This document shows, in pieces, positions 1 through 8,529 of a stretch of DNA of 34,716 nt. A model generated the notes under the pieces. The model had not been told where the DNA came from. It made no database searches and was given only the letters and a program-made list of their open reading frames with translations. Origin of the DNA: Campylobacteraceae bacterium (GTDB lineage: Bacteria; Campylobacterota; Campylobacteria; Campylobacterales; Sulfurovaceae); NCBI GenBank assembly GCA_027081065.1, contig JALWLW010000114.1, positions 1 through 34,716 on the forward strand, read 5' to 3'. A program made the position numbers and the translations under genes. How positions within the stretch are numbered: the first letter of the stretch is position 1; each line of letters starts with the position of its first letter.

Positions 1-1733
1 AAAACCTCTACTCTCTTGAAAATGCTTCACTTTCACACCACCTAGACCAAGCCATGAAAGCACAATATATTTTTGTAAAAGATGTTGATTATGTGGTACG
101 TGATGGAGAAATTGTTATTGTCGATGAGTTTACAGGACGTTTAAGTGAAGGTCGTCGTTTCTCTGAGGGGCTACACCAAGCCATTGAAGCAAAAGAAGGT
201 GTTGAGGTTAAAGATGAGTCTCAAACTTTAGCAGAGATTACCTACCAAAACTACTTTAGAGGTTATGAAAAACTAGCAGGTATGACAGGAACAGCACAAA
301 CAGAGGCTACAGAATTTGCAGAGATTTATAATTTAGATGTTATCTCCATTCCAACCAATCTACCTATTGCTAGAAAAGATTTTAATGACCTTATCTACAA
401 TACTGAAAAAGAGAAACTAGATGCAGTAGCTAGAAAAGTACAAGAGTTACATGAAAAAGGACAACCTGTACTTATTGGTACAGCCTCCATTGAAAAGTCT
501 GAACTGGTTCACCAAAGACTTAAAGCTGCTAAGATTCCACACAACACGCTTAATGCTAAAAATCATGAAAATGAAGCACAAATCATCATGGAAGCTGGTA
601 AAAAAGGAGCTGTCACGGTTGCTACAAATATGGCTGGACGTGGGGTTGATATTAAAATTACTGATGAGATTAAAGAACTTGGTGGTTTATACATTTTAGG
701 AACTGAAAGACATGAGAGTAGACGTATTGACAACCAGTTACGTGGACGAAGTGGACGACAAGGTGACCCAGGTGCATCACAATTTTACCTTTCACTCGAT
801 GACAACCTACTAAGAATTTTTGGTGGAGAAAAAATTCGTAATATTATGAATAAGCTAGGTGTTGAAGAGGGAGAGTATATTGATTCTAAAATTGTAACTC
901 GTTCAGTTGAAAAAGCACAAACAAAAGTAGAAAATATGCACTACGAGTCACGTAAGCATATTTTAGAATACGATGACATCGCCAGTGAACAACGAAAAGC
1001 CATTTATAAATTTAGAAATAATCTTTTAGACAAAAACTATGACATTGACTCAAAAATTCGTGAAAATCGTGTTGAATATGTTGATCATCTACTTTTAGAG
1101 TGTGAAATTTATAATGGTGCACCAGAAGAAGATTTTAATCTTGAAAAACTCACCAATATGTTACGTGAAGAGGTGAATATTGAAATTTCACCTGATAGCT
1201 TAAAAGAGAAAGATTATGATGAACTTCATGAGTTAATTTTACAAATTTTAACTGATACTTATGAGACAAAAATGAGTGATTTAAATGAAGAGCAACGATC
1301 AGAAGTACAACGAATTCTTTATCTGCAAGTTCTTGACCCTCAATGGAGAGACCACCTCTATGAAATGGATGTCATGAAAACAGGGATTGGACTTAGAGGA
1401 TACAACCAAAAAGACCCATTAACTGAGTACAAAAAAGACTCCTATAATCTTTTTATGGCACTAGTGGAACGTATTAAATATGAAGCGATTAAAGTACTTC
1501 AAGTAGTACAATTTAACTTTGAAGACCCAGCCCAAGAAGAAGCAAAGCTTGAAGCCATGAGAGCTGAGCTTGAAGCTGATTTAGCCTCTGCACAAACAAA
1601 TAAAGAGAGTGAAGAGAGTGAACAGGTTTTTGAAAAAAAACCAAAAAGAAATGACCCTTGTCCTTGTGGTTCAGGAAAAAAATACAAACAATGTTGTGGT
1701 ATCAGTGGTCCTAAAAAAGGTCTACTCGCTTAA
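1..1733 (+). CDS. secA: Preprotein translocase ATPase SecA (5' end outside window)
   Basis: Motor ATPase that drives Sec-dependent export through SecYEG. The reading frame is open from base 3, and the residues before the first in-window ATG (base 54) still match SecA, so that ATG is internal and roughly the first third of the protein, including Walker A, lies upstream of the window. Visible motifs are VDEFTGR, the GMTGTA segment opening nucleotide-binding domain 2, [10 protein letters not shown], and [12 protein letters not shown] with SLDD (motor motif VI region), followed by the helical scaffold/wing region. The acidic, variable linker near the end leads to the zinc-binding SEC-C motif [13 protein letters not shown], which is used for SecB and ribosome contact. 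The TAA stop overlaps the ATG of the next gene (TAATG), suggesting translational coupling to the lipoprotein permease, a sensible pairing because lipoproteins pass through Sec first. Confidence 0.97.
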   Translation, partial: NLYSLENASLSHHLDQAMKAQYIFVKDVDYVVRDGEIVIVDEFTGRLSEGRRFSEGLHQAIEAKEGVEVKDESQTLAEITYQNYFRGYEKLAGMTGTAQTEATEFAEIYNLDVISIPTNLPIARKDFNDLIYNTEKEKLDAVARKVQELHEKGQPVLIGTASIEKSELVHQRLKAAKIPHNTLNAKNHENEAQIIMEAGKKGAVTVATNMAGRGVDIKITDEIKELGGLYILGTERHESRRIDNQLRGRSGRQGDPGASQFYLSLDDNLLRIFGGEKIRNIMNKLGVEEGEYIDSKIVTRSVEKAQTKVENMHYESRKHILEYDDIASEQRKAIYKFRNNLLDKNYDIDSKIRENRVEYVDHLLLECEIYNGAPEEDFNLEKLTNMLREEVNIEISPDSLKEKDYDELHELILQILTDTYETKMSDLNEEQRSEVQRILYLQVLDPQWRDHLYEMDVMKTGIGLRGYNQKDPLTEYKKDSYNLFMALVERIKYEAIKVLQVVQFNFEDPAQEEAKLEAMRAELEADLASAQTNKESEESEQVFEKKPKRNDPCPCGSGKKYKQCCGISGPKKGLLA

Positions 1734-2968
1734 TGGCAACGACTAAAAATACTACTTTTGTTAACAAAATAATCAAGCACTATCTTAAGTATGATAAAGA
1801 TAATCCTTTTATCTTTATCTCTTCTCTCTTAGCTTTCATTGGTATTGCAGCTGGAGTTATGGTACTGATGCTTGCTATGGGAATTATGAATGGGACACAA
1901 AAAGAGTTCAAAAAACGTCTTTTTGTCATGAACTACCCTCTTACTCTCATTCCCATTGGTTATCAGAATGCTAATGATGATATTATTAACAAGTTATCTA
2001 CTAAGTTTCCAGAACTCAAAATTTCACCCTATTACACTACCCAAGTCATCTCAAAGTCTGGATCAAACGTGAATGGTTCTATTTTATATGGTGTTGACTT
2101 TGAAAAAGAGCAACAAGTAAATGAAGTCTTTAAAAAATCTGCACAAAAATCACTAGCCATAAAAAGTAAATTTAAAATGGTGACAGGAGAAACCTTAGCC
2201 ATGGAGATGGGTGTCAAAAAAGGAGAAAAACTTACCCTTTATTTTTCAGAGCAACAAGCCATTGGTTTTGGTTCAATGCCTGTACAAAAACGTTTTACCA
2301 TAGATGCTACTTTTGATTCAGGACTCAATACCTATGACAAAGCCATTATCTACACCACCCATGAAGCATTTCAAAAGGTACTCAAGCGTCAAAAGGGAAT
2401 TTACGATGGTATTCATATCTACTCTCATGATGCTATGAATGATTTAAAAAAAATTAATGCTTATCTTAAGTCAATTAATTATGACAAAGGAGTACGCATT
2501 CAAGGTTGGTGGGAGCAAAACACCTCTTTTTTTGCAGCTATGGAGATGGAGAAAAAAGCACTTTTCCTAGTTTTGTTACTCATTATTTTAGTCGCAGCAC
2601 TAAATATCATCTCTTCTTTACTTATGACCGTGATGAGTCGTCGTACAGAGATTGCTCTCATGAAAACACTTGGGGCTACAGGAGCTGAGATAAAAAGCAT
2701 ATTTTTTAAATTAGGTGCAATTATTGGTCTAGGAGGAATTATAGCAGGAACAATTTTTGGACTCATAGGTATGTGGATTTTAACAACCTTTGACATTATT
2801 TCTCTCTCAGAAGATGTTTATGGTTTCTCTAAACTTCCTATTGACTTAACAATGCTTGATTTTGTTTTGATTATTCTTGGAGCAATTGTTATTGTCTTGC
2901 TATCTTCTATCTATCCAGCAAAAAAAGCCTCATCTACAGACCCATTAAATGTCCTTAGAAATGAGTAA
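1733..2968 (+). CDS. LolC/LolE-family lipoprotein-release ABC permease
   Basis: 411-residue permease of the LolC/E (FtsX-like) family, the inner-membrane part of the ABC machine that extracts lipoproteins for delivery to the outer membrane. The sequence shows one N-terminal membrane helix (about residues 25-50), a large periplasmic domain (about 50-270), and three C-terminal helices (about 275-300, 328-350, 376-396). The cytosolic coupling segment SRRTEIALMKTLGAT typical of this family lies between helices 2 and 3, and the tail STDPLNVLRNE matches the usual end (P-x-x-x-L/I-R). Campylobacterota usually carry a single permease of this type rather than separate LolC and LolE, so no letter is assigned. 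No ATPase gene (LolD) is adjacent. It overlaps secA by one base. Confidence 0.9.
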   Translation: MATTKNTTFVNKIIKHYLKYDKDNPFIFISSLLAFIGIAAGVMVLMLAMGIMNGTQKEFKKRLFVMNYPLTLIPIGYQNANDDIINKLSTKFPELKISPYYTTQVISKSGSNVNGSILYGVDFEKEQQVNEVFKKSAQKSLAIKSKFKMVTGETLAMEMGVKKGEKLTLYFSEQQAIGFGSMPVQKRFTIDATFDSGLNTYDKAIIYTTHEAFQKVLKRQKGIYDGIHIYSHDAMNDLKKINAYLKSINYDKGVRIQGWWEQNTSFFAAMEMEKKALFLVLLLIILVAALNIISSLLMTVMSRRTEIALMKTLGATGAEIKSIFFKLGAIIGLGGIIAGTIFGLIGMWILTTFDIISLSEDVYGFSKLPIDLTMLDFVLIILGAIVIVLLSSIYPAKKASSTDPLNVLRNE

Positions 2969-2977
2969 TATGAAAGA

Positions 2978-3004
2978 TTGAGAAGTATTAAATATACTTC
3001 TCAA
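2978..3004. terminator. Convergent hairpin terminator
   Basis: An 11-bp perfect stem (TTGAGAAGTAT / ATACTTCTCAA, loop TAAAT) lies just after the LolC/E-type gene and covers the last codons of the convergent CZB gene. There is no long U-tract on either side, so efficiency is uncertain, but position between converging genes supports a bidirectional terminator. Confidence 0.55.
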
Positions 3005-3446
3005 ATAACTCTGATTCTGCCATATTTATTTTTGTTTCAATAATATTTAAATTTTTAATTAACTTATCTGATATTTTCTCTAAAGATCGAAGATAATAAA
3101 AAGCTTTCTCTTTATCTTTGGATGTCAATCTTTTTTTTGTCATTAATAGTTTTTGAAAAAAATTCAACTCAGAGATATCAAAATAGATTTTAAAAATATT
3201 CATATATTCAGTATGAAGTTGATTGTGTAAATCTTCTATATCTTTAACTGCTTTTTCATTAAAAATAGCCAATAAAATTTGTCCATCACCATAAAACCAT
3301 TTACCAAAAGTACACGAATCTGAAGTTAGAGGGATATCTTCTTCTTTTATCTCTACCCCATTAACCAAAGACTTAGCTTTTTGTACCCATTGAACATGTG
3401 CTAAACGTGCCATACGAATCTTTTGGACTATCTCATTTTTTTTCAT
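2988..3446 (-). CDS. Stand-alone CZB (chemoreceptor zinc-binding) domain protein
   Basis: 152-residue soluble protein that is essentially one CZB domain plus a helical tail. The predicted zinc ligands are in the family spacing: H17 (in AHVQW), C45 (in DSCTFGKWFYG), H74 and H78 (in DLHNQLH). CZB domains bind zinc through three His and one Cys and occur at the end of chemoreceptors such as Helicobacter TlpD and in diguanylate cyclases such as E. coli DgcZ. Here there is no receptor, GGDEF or membrane part, so it may act as a free zinc or hypochlorite sensor that contacts a partner. Residues about 95-150 are predicted helical and carry no motif I recognise. The gene is monocistronic by spacing, with a 56-base gap to the upstream CCA gene. 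A weak A-rich region precedes its ATG. Confidence 0.8.
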   Translation of the reverse strand: MKKNEIVQKIRMARLAHVQWVQKAKSLVNGVEIKEEDIPLTSDSCTFGKWFYGDGQILLAIFNEKAVKDIEDLHNQLHTEYMNIFKIYFDISELNFFQKLLMTKKRLTSKDKEKAFYYLRSLEKISDKLIKNLNIIETKINMAESELFEKYI

Positions 3447-3501
3447 TTTTTACCTTAAATAAATATTAATTTTTAAAATTATATTTAATATTTACTTAAG
3501 T

Positions 3502-4875
3502 TTAAATTAGTTTTTTAACCCATTCCAATGCTTCTTCTTTGCTAGAAACTCTCCCTTCTATTTGAGCTTGATATACCTCATCCAATATTTTTTTAAACTC
3601 TTTAGAGGGTTTTAACTCTAACGCTATCAAGTCTCTACCTTGAAGTAAAGAAACCATTGGTTCAGTAGAGACATTCAATGCTTTTGCTTTACGAAGTAAC
3701 CAATCTCCAGCTTCATAAATACCTTTCAATGAAGCTTCTGTAGTTCGTCCCAAAAAGTCAGCTCTTGCCACAGTCACCAACTCAACAATATTCACTTTTT
3801 TAGCTAATTTTCTAATGGTAGAGTCTTTAGCTCCCCCTCGAAAATAGATTGAGGGAGCTAAATGATACTCTACAAGAGGTAAAATAGATTTTATAAAACC
3901 ATGCTCATCTGTTAACCTATACAAAAAGCGTTGCGTCGGTTCAATTCCTGCCTTTTCATGACCAATAGCAGAAATTTTTTGAGCTGTTATTTGTGTATGT
4001 GTTGCTTTTCCCAAGTCATGACAAAGAATCGCAAACATCATTTTTAAATCTTGCTTTTCATCAGCAGATTTAAGGGTAACCATTTTATCTAAACACATCA
4101 TGGTGTGAACCCAAACATCCCCCTCAGGATGCCAAATAGGACTTTGAGGTACATCTATGAGAGCATGGAGTTCGGGAAAATATTGTTGTGTTATACCCAA
4201 TTCACGCATAAGTTCAAAACCAACAGAGGGTTTTTTAGACTTTAAAAGCAATTTTTTAAACTCTACATAGACACGCTCTTTAGCTAACTCCTCCAACATT
4301 CCCTCTTTTACCATGGCAGAACACAAATCAAATGTTTTAGAATCTAAAGCATACCCAAACCTAGCACAAAACTGCACAGCCCTATAGACACGTAAAGGGT
4401 CTTCTACAAACGTTTTACTATTAATATGTCGAAGTTTTTTTACTTCCATATCCTCTTGGGCACTAAAAGGGTCAAGAAAGAGCTGTTGCTCTATGTCATA
4501 CCCCATTGCATTAATGGTAAAGTCACGACGTAAAGCAGCCTCTTTGAAAGAGAGAAAACCATTACACACTACACTAAAGCCCTTATGTCCTATGGCTATT
4601 TTTTGTTCTTTACGAGGAAATGAAAAATCATACTCTTCACCCTCATGTACAAACTTTAAAATACCAAAACTCTTCCCTACTAAATTAACTGAACCATAAG
4701 CAGACAAAAGTTTTTCAAGGGTTTCAATTTTTTCTAAACCATACACCTCTACATCATAATCTTTAATGGGTAATTTTAAAAAATAATCACGCACAGCACC
4801 ACCTACAACAATGGCTTTAGCATTTTGTTTTACTAATACAGTAGAGATAACTTCAAGAATCTTAGGTAGCTTCAT
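3502..4875 (-). CDS. cca: CCA tRNA nucleotidyltransferase with HD domain
   Basis: Adds or repairs the 3' CCA of tRNAs. The N-terminus has the class II polymerase-beta-like head: GGAVRD, the catalytic carboxylates in KDYDVEVYG, RRDFTINAMGYD, and the neck motif VEDPLRVYRAVQFCARFGY. The C-terminal half has an HD phosphohydrolase motif (LCHDLGKATH) as in bacterial CCA enzymes with an HD module. I chose the ATG at 4873-4875 (457 residues, MKLPKILEV). An in-frame GTG at 4893 would add six residues but would overlap the end of the upstream phosphatase gene. From the chosen ATG the two genes are 8 bases apart, suggesting an operon. No CCA-adding gene of another type is in view. Confidence 0.92.
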   Translation of the reverse strand: MKLPKILEVISTVLVKQNAKAIVVGGAVRDYFLKLPIKDYDVEVYGLEKIETLEKLLSAYGSVNLVGKSFGILKFVHEGEEYDFSFPRKEQKIAIGHKGFSVVCNGFLSFKEAALRRDFTINAMGYDIEQQLFLDPFSAQEDMEVKKLRHINSKTFVEDPLRVYRAVQFCARFGYALDSKTFDLCSAMVKEGMLEELAKERVYVEFKKLLLKSKKPSVGFELMRELGITQQYFPELHALIDVPQSPIWHPEGDVWVHTMMCLDKMVTLKSADEKQDLKMMFAILCHDLGKATHTQITAQKISAIGHEKAGIEPTQRFLYRLTDEHGFIKSILPLVEYHLAPSIYFRGGAKDSTIRKLAKKVNIVELVTVARADFLGRTTEASLKGIYEAGDWLLRKAKALNVSTEPMVSLLQGRDLIALELKPSKEFKKILDEVYQAQIEGRVSSKEEALEWVKKLI

Positions 4876-4883
4876 ACTTAGGC

Positions 4884-5792
4884 CTACAGACACTCATCAA
4901 ATGCCACACCTTCACGAATACCATCGTCAATGACCATTGAGCTTTTAAAGGAAGAAATATTATAAAGCTCATCATAAATTAACACTCCAGAAGCAATCAA
5001 ATCATCACGACCCACCCCTACAGCTTTTATTTTTTCCTCTTTACTCATCTCTATAAGTGCTGTTAAGTTATCAGCTAAATCTTTTCTACTAAGCACAGTT
5101 CCATGAATTTTTGCTGAGTCATAAGTAGCATAATCCATACCATGCTTCATCGCAGCAATGGTCGTAGGTGTTCCAGCTGTGGCAATAAAGAGCTCAACTT
5201 CTCCATGAGTATTAACTACTTCATCATAATAACTTCTCATCTCTTTCATTAAAGAGGGAATGGCTTTGGCTATTTCATCTAAATTTTTATGTTGTTGCGT
5301 CACCGTTACAATGCCCACTTTAAAGCTTTTAGAAAAATATTGCTTCTGCCCATAGTAAAAAAGCATTTCAGTAGACCCCCCACCAATGTCAACCATCATA
5401 AAGCTTTTTGGTGTTTTACCTAAAATTGCTAATCTATTTTGTACAGCACGTAAGGCATACTTAGCTTCTGTATCTCCATCAATTACCTCAAAAGAGACCC
5501 CTGTTTGCTCTTTGATACTTATGAGCACCTTTAAGCCATTAGAGGCTTGACGAATGGCTTCTGTAGTGACAGCCTTTATCCTAGCATCAGAAAAGTCTAA
5601 AGCCTCTTTTGCTTCATTTATTGCCATGATAACTCTGTTTAAAGCATCACTATTTATCTCACCTGTCTTAGCCAAACCATCAGCTGTTTTAACTGTTTTA
5701 TGAAACTCCCCTAAACGCTCTTTTGTTGCACAATTCAGCTTTAACACACGTAAGCTATTTGAGCCCAAGTCAATGGCAATGATATTTTTCAT
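4884..5792 (-). CDS. Ppx/GppA-family phosphatase
   Basis: 302-residue member of the exopolyphosphatase / pppGpp phosphohydrolase family of the ASKHA superfamily. The phosphate-1 loop is IAIDLGSNSLRV at the N-terminus and the phosphate-2 loop is DIGGGSTEM near residue 140; ATAGTPTT lies further down. It has only the two-domain core and lacks the C-terminal HD-like domain of E. coli Ppx and GppA, as is common for the short Campylobacterota forms. Substrate choice (polyphosphate or pppGpp) cannot be read from the sequence. It is first in a two-gene unit with cca. It is preceded by TTAGGAAAATAG before the ATG and by a TATAAT box. Confidence 0.88.
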   Translation of the reverse strand: MKNIIAIDLGSNSLRVLKLNCATKERLGEFHKTVKTADGLAKTGEINSDALNRVIMAINEAKEALDFSDARIKAVTTEAIRQASNGLKVLISIKEQTGVSFEVIDGDTEAKYALRAVQNRLAILGKTPKSFMMVDIGGGSTEMLFYYGQKQYFSKSFKVGIVTVTQQHKNLDEIAKAIPSLMKEMRSYYDEVVNTHGEVELFIATAGTPTTIAAMKHGMDYATYDSAKIHGTVLSRKDLADNLTALIEMSKEEKIKAVGVGRDDLIASGVLIYDELYNISSFKSSMVIDDGIREGVAFDECL

Positions 5793-5823
5793 CTATTTTC
5801 CTAATTATCTTAATAGTTCTAAA

Positions 5824-5829
5824 ATTATA
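5824..5829 (-). promoter_or_regulatory. -10 box for the ppx-cca unit
   Basis: A perfect TATAAT on the minus strand, about 31 bases before the phosphatase ATG, would give a short leader. No convincing -35 is visible, which is normal for housekeeping promoters in Campylobacterota. Confidence 0.5.
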
Positions 5830-5899
5830 CTGTAATTTAGTTTTTTTGAATATATTATGATATTATTGAAATACTACTTTTAAAAGTAAGGAGAAATTT

Positions 5900-6511
5900 A
5901 TGCGAAAAAAAAATAAAATTTATATCAACAGTTTACTCTTAAGCATTGGCATTTTACTCCATGGTTGTAATGCTGAAAGTGAAAAAGAAAACCTTGACAA
6001 CTCCTCTAATACGGTTGTAAATACAAGTACAGCTACCATCTCTACTGAACTAAAAAATGAATATCTTCTTGAAATCAACAAAGCTAGAAGTATGCCCCAA
6101 GATTGTGGTTCAGAGGGTATTTTCTATGAAGCTGTAGCATTAACTTGGAACGATAAACTCTACCAAGCAGCCTATGAACATAGTTATGACTTAGCCACAA
6201 CTAATACCTTTTCACATAGTGGTTCAGGAGAAGCAACGGACATAACAGGTGTACAACTTGGTAAAAAAAGTACTGCTAAAGAACGTATAGAAGCTTATGG
6301 TTACCAATACAGTTTAATCGGAGAGAACATCGCCTCTGGGACAAATTCAAGTACAGCTAAAAAAGTTGTGGCACAACTTATGAAAAGTGCTGGACATTGT
6401 GCCAATATTATGAATCCTAAATATAGAGAAGTAGGTATGGCAATGAGTAAAAACAGTGCTTCAACCTACACCTACTATTGGACACAAAACTTTGGAACAC
6501 CAAAACTATAA
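5900..6511 (+). CDS. CAP/SCP-domain lipoprotein
   Basis: 203-residue exported protein. The lysine-rich start, hydrophobic stretch and LLHGC put a likely lipidated cysteine at residue 23 (His at -2 is unusual for a lipobox). A Ser/Thr/Asn-rich linker is followed by a CAP (SCP-like, CRISP/antigen 5/PR-1) domain: LTWNDKLYQAAYEHSYDLA, FSHSG, IGENIASG, GHCANIMNPKYREVGMAM and YYWTQNFG, which are the expected order of CAP signatures, including the two histidines and glutamate of the CAP cavity. Bacterial CAP proteins are common but mostly of unknown role. The start follows a good AAGGAG site (about 5888-5893). It is transcribed divergently from ppx. Confidence 0.88.
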   Translation: MRKKNKIYINSLLLSIGILLHGCNAESEKENLDNSSNTVVNTSTATISTELKNEYLLEINKARSMPQDCGSEGIFYEAVALTWNDKLYQAAYEHSYDLATTNTFSHSGSGEATDITGVQLGKKSTAKERIEAYGYQYSLIGENIASGTNSSTAKKVVAQLMKSAGHCANIMNPKYREVGMAMSKNSASTYTYYWTQNFGTPKL

Positions 6512-6557
6512 ATCGTTTTTTCTAATCTAATCTTTAAAAAAATTCATCTATACTAGC

Positions 6558-6563
6558 TATAAT
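6558..6563 (+). promoter_or_regulatory. -10 box upstream of speA
   Basis: Perfect TATAAT 27 bases before the speA ATG. Initiation would be expected around base 6570, inside the palindrome described next, giving a leader of only about 20 bases. Confidence 0.45.
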
Positions 6564-6589
6564 ACTCCTCTTAAAAAAGAGGAGGTATT
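6561..6589 (+). promoter_or_regulatory. Palindrome covering the speA ribosome-binding site
   Basis: AATACTCCTCTT (6561-6572) and AAGAGGAGGTATT (6577-6589) form a 12-bp stem with one bulged G (6584) and an AAAA loop, ending directly at the ATG. The right arm contains the GGAGG Shine-Dalgarno, so if transcription starts upstream the site would be paired. If transcription starts at the TATAAT box overlapping the left arm, the palindrome would exist only as DNA and could be an operator. Confidence 0.5.
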
Positions 6590-8440
6590 ATGCAAAGTAA
6601 CTACGGCATTAATATATGGGCAGATGAAAACTTCATCATTAAAAAAAACACCGTCAATCTTAACCATGCTACCCAACCCTCATTACTAGAAATCATCAAA
6701 GCACTAAGAGAACAAGGACATACCGGACCTCTACTATTACGTTTTCCTCACCTCATCGAAAAACAAATCTCTACACTTTATACTGCGTTTAACCGTGCTA
6801 GAGAAGAGTTTAACTACCAAGGAAAATTTCAAGCTGTTTTTCCCTTAAAGGTCAACCAATACCACAACTTTGTAACAGCTCTCATGGAGGTTTCAAAACC
6901 CTATAACTATGGGCTAGAAGCTGGTAGTAAAGCTGAACTCATCATTGCCATGACCCACACGCCCTTAGGTGCACCCATCACCGTAAACGGCTTTAAAGAC
7001 AAAGAGATGATATCACTTTGTTTTATTGCAGCATCTATAGGGCATAACATTACCATTACCATTGAAGGTTTAGGAGAGCTTGAAACCATTATTGAACTGC
7101 ATCAAGAAGAGCCAAAAGCTGTCATGCCTAAAATTGGGGTACGCATACGACTGCATAGTTCAGGCATTGGTATTTGGGCAAAGAGTGGGGGTTACTCTTC
7201 TAAGTTTGGGCTTACCTCTACTGAACTACTTGAAGCCTATGACCTTATGGACAAATATCAACTGCTAGGGTCATTGTGGATGGTGCATTTTCATATTGGT
7301 TCACAAATGTCAGAGATTAACCCTTTAAAAAAAGCCCTACGTGAAGCTGGAAATATTTATGCTGATTTAAAAAATCGTGGGGCTTATGCCTTGGGGGCTA
7401 TTAACATTGGAGGTGGTTTGGCTGTAGAGTATGGACAGTATGAGCATAAAAAAGAGATTAACTATACGCTTACTGAGTTTGCCAATGATGTGGTTTTTTC
7501 AATTAAAGAGATTGCTAAAAACAAAGGTATTAATGAGCCAGACATTTTTACCGAATCGGGTCGCTTCATTGCTGCTTCTCACGCTGTGCTTATTGCCCCT
7601 GTATTAGAACTCTTTTCACAAGACTACAACGAAAAATCTTTACGCCTAAAGAAGACCAATCCCCCCATCATAGAAGAACTTAATGCTTTGTGGAAAGACC
7701 TAAACCGTAACAACGCCAGAGAGTACCTACATGATGCTTTAGACCATATGGAGAGCATATTAACCCTTTTTGACTTAGGCTATGTGGACTTAGAAGACCG
7801 TTCCAATGTTGAGATACTCGTACACCTCATCATCAAAAAGTCTATTGTACTACTTAGTGATGGTTCACAAGAGCTACTGAAACTACAAAACAAAATTCAA
7901 GAGCGTTACTTGGTTAACTTTTCTGCTTTTCAGTCCTTGGCTGACTTTTGGGGACTACAACAACATTTTCCTCTTATGCCCATAGACAAACTAAACCACA
8001 AGGCTACTAACCCTGCTACGCTTTGGGACATCACTTGTGATTCTGATGGAGAGATTCCTTTTGATGACAATGCCCCCTTGTACTTACATGATGTAGATGT
8101 CAATAAAGAAGAGTACTTCTTAGCCTTTTTTCTAACAGGAGCTTACCAAGAGGTCTTAGGCATGAAACACAACCTTTTTACCCACCCAACCGAAGTTACC
8201 GTAACCTTTGATGAGGTGGGAGCGTATGCATTTTCTAAGCTTGTTGAGGCTGAAAATACTTTAGACGTACTGCGTGAGATAGACTATGACACCAAAGCTC
8301 TAAACAAAAAGCTTCAACTTCAACTTCAAAGCTCAAAACTCATAGAGGCTAAGCAAAAAGAAGCCTTAGTTAAAAAGCTTCATTTGTATTTAAATGAGAA
8401 CAGTTATTTGAAGACGGTTATTGCTACCCAAAGTGAATAA
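6590..8440 (+). CDS. speA: Biosynthetic arginine decarboxylase
   Basis: 616-residue PLP enzyme converting arginine to agmatine, the first step from arginine to putrescine and spermidine. Fold III (alanine-racemase-like barrel) features are clear: RFPHLIEKQI near residue 51, the PLP lysine K87 in FQAVFPLKVNQ, YGLEAGSKAEL, VHFHIGSQ, NIGGGLAVEYG for phosphate binding, and FTESGRFIAA. Length fits the SpeA family (about 610-660). The ATG follows an excellent GGAGGT at about 5 bases. The gene seems to stand alone; agmatine-to-putrescine genes are not in the window, but a carboxyspermidine-dehydrogenase-type gene is at 26306. Confidence 0.95.
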   Translation: MQSNYGINIWADENFIIKKNTVNLNHATQPSLLEIIKALREQGHTGPLLLRFPHLIEKQISTLYTAFNRAREEFNYQGKFQAVFPLKVNQYHNFVTALMEVSKPYNYGLEAGSKAELIIAMTHTPLGAPITVNGFKDKEMISLCFIAASIGHNITITIEGLGELETIIELHQEEPKAVMPKIGVRIRLHSSGIGIWAKSGGYSSKFGLTSTELLEAYDLMDKYQLLGSLWMVHFHIGSQMSEINPLKKALREAGNIYADLKNRGAYALGAINIGGGLAVEYGQYEHKKEINYTLTEFANDVVFSIKEIAKNKGINEPDIFTESGRFIAASHAVLIAPVLELFSQDYNEKSLRLKKTNPPIIEELNALWKDLNRNNAREYLHDALDHMESILTLFDLGYVDLEDRSNVEILVHLIIKKSIVLLSDGSQELLKLQNKIQERYLVNFSAFQSLADFWGLQQHFPLMPIDKLNHKATNPATLWDITCDSDGEIPFDDNAPLYLHDVDVNKEEYFLAFFLTGAYQEVLGMKHNLFTHPTEVTVTFDEVGAYAFSKLVEAENTLDVLREIDYDTKALNKKLQLQLQSSKLIEAKQKEALVKKLHLYLNENSYLKTVIATQSE

Positions 8441-8529
8441 AAAAAGTTTATAAAGATTATTTTTCTCTATCACTTCTTTTTTTAGCCTAAATATGTTTAA
8501 ATAATAACAATATAAATTAGGATTGAGCC

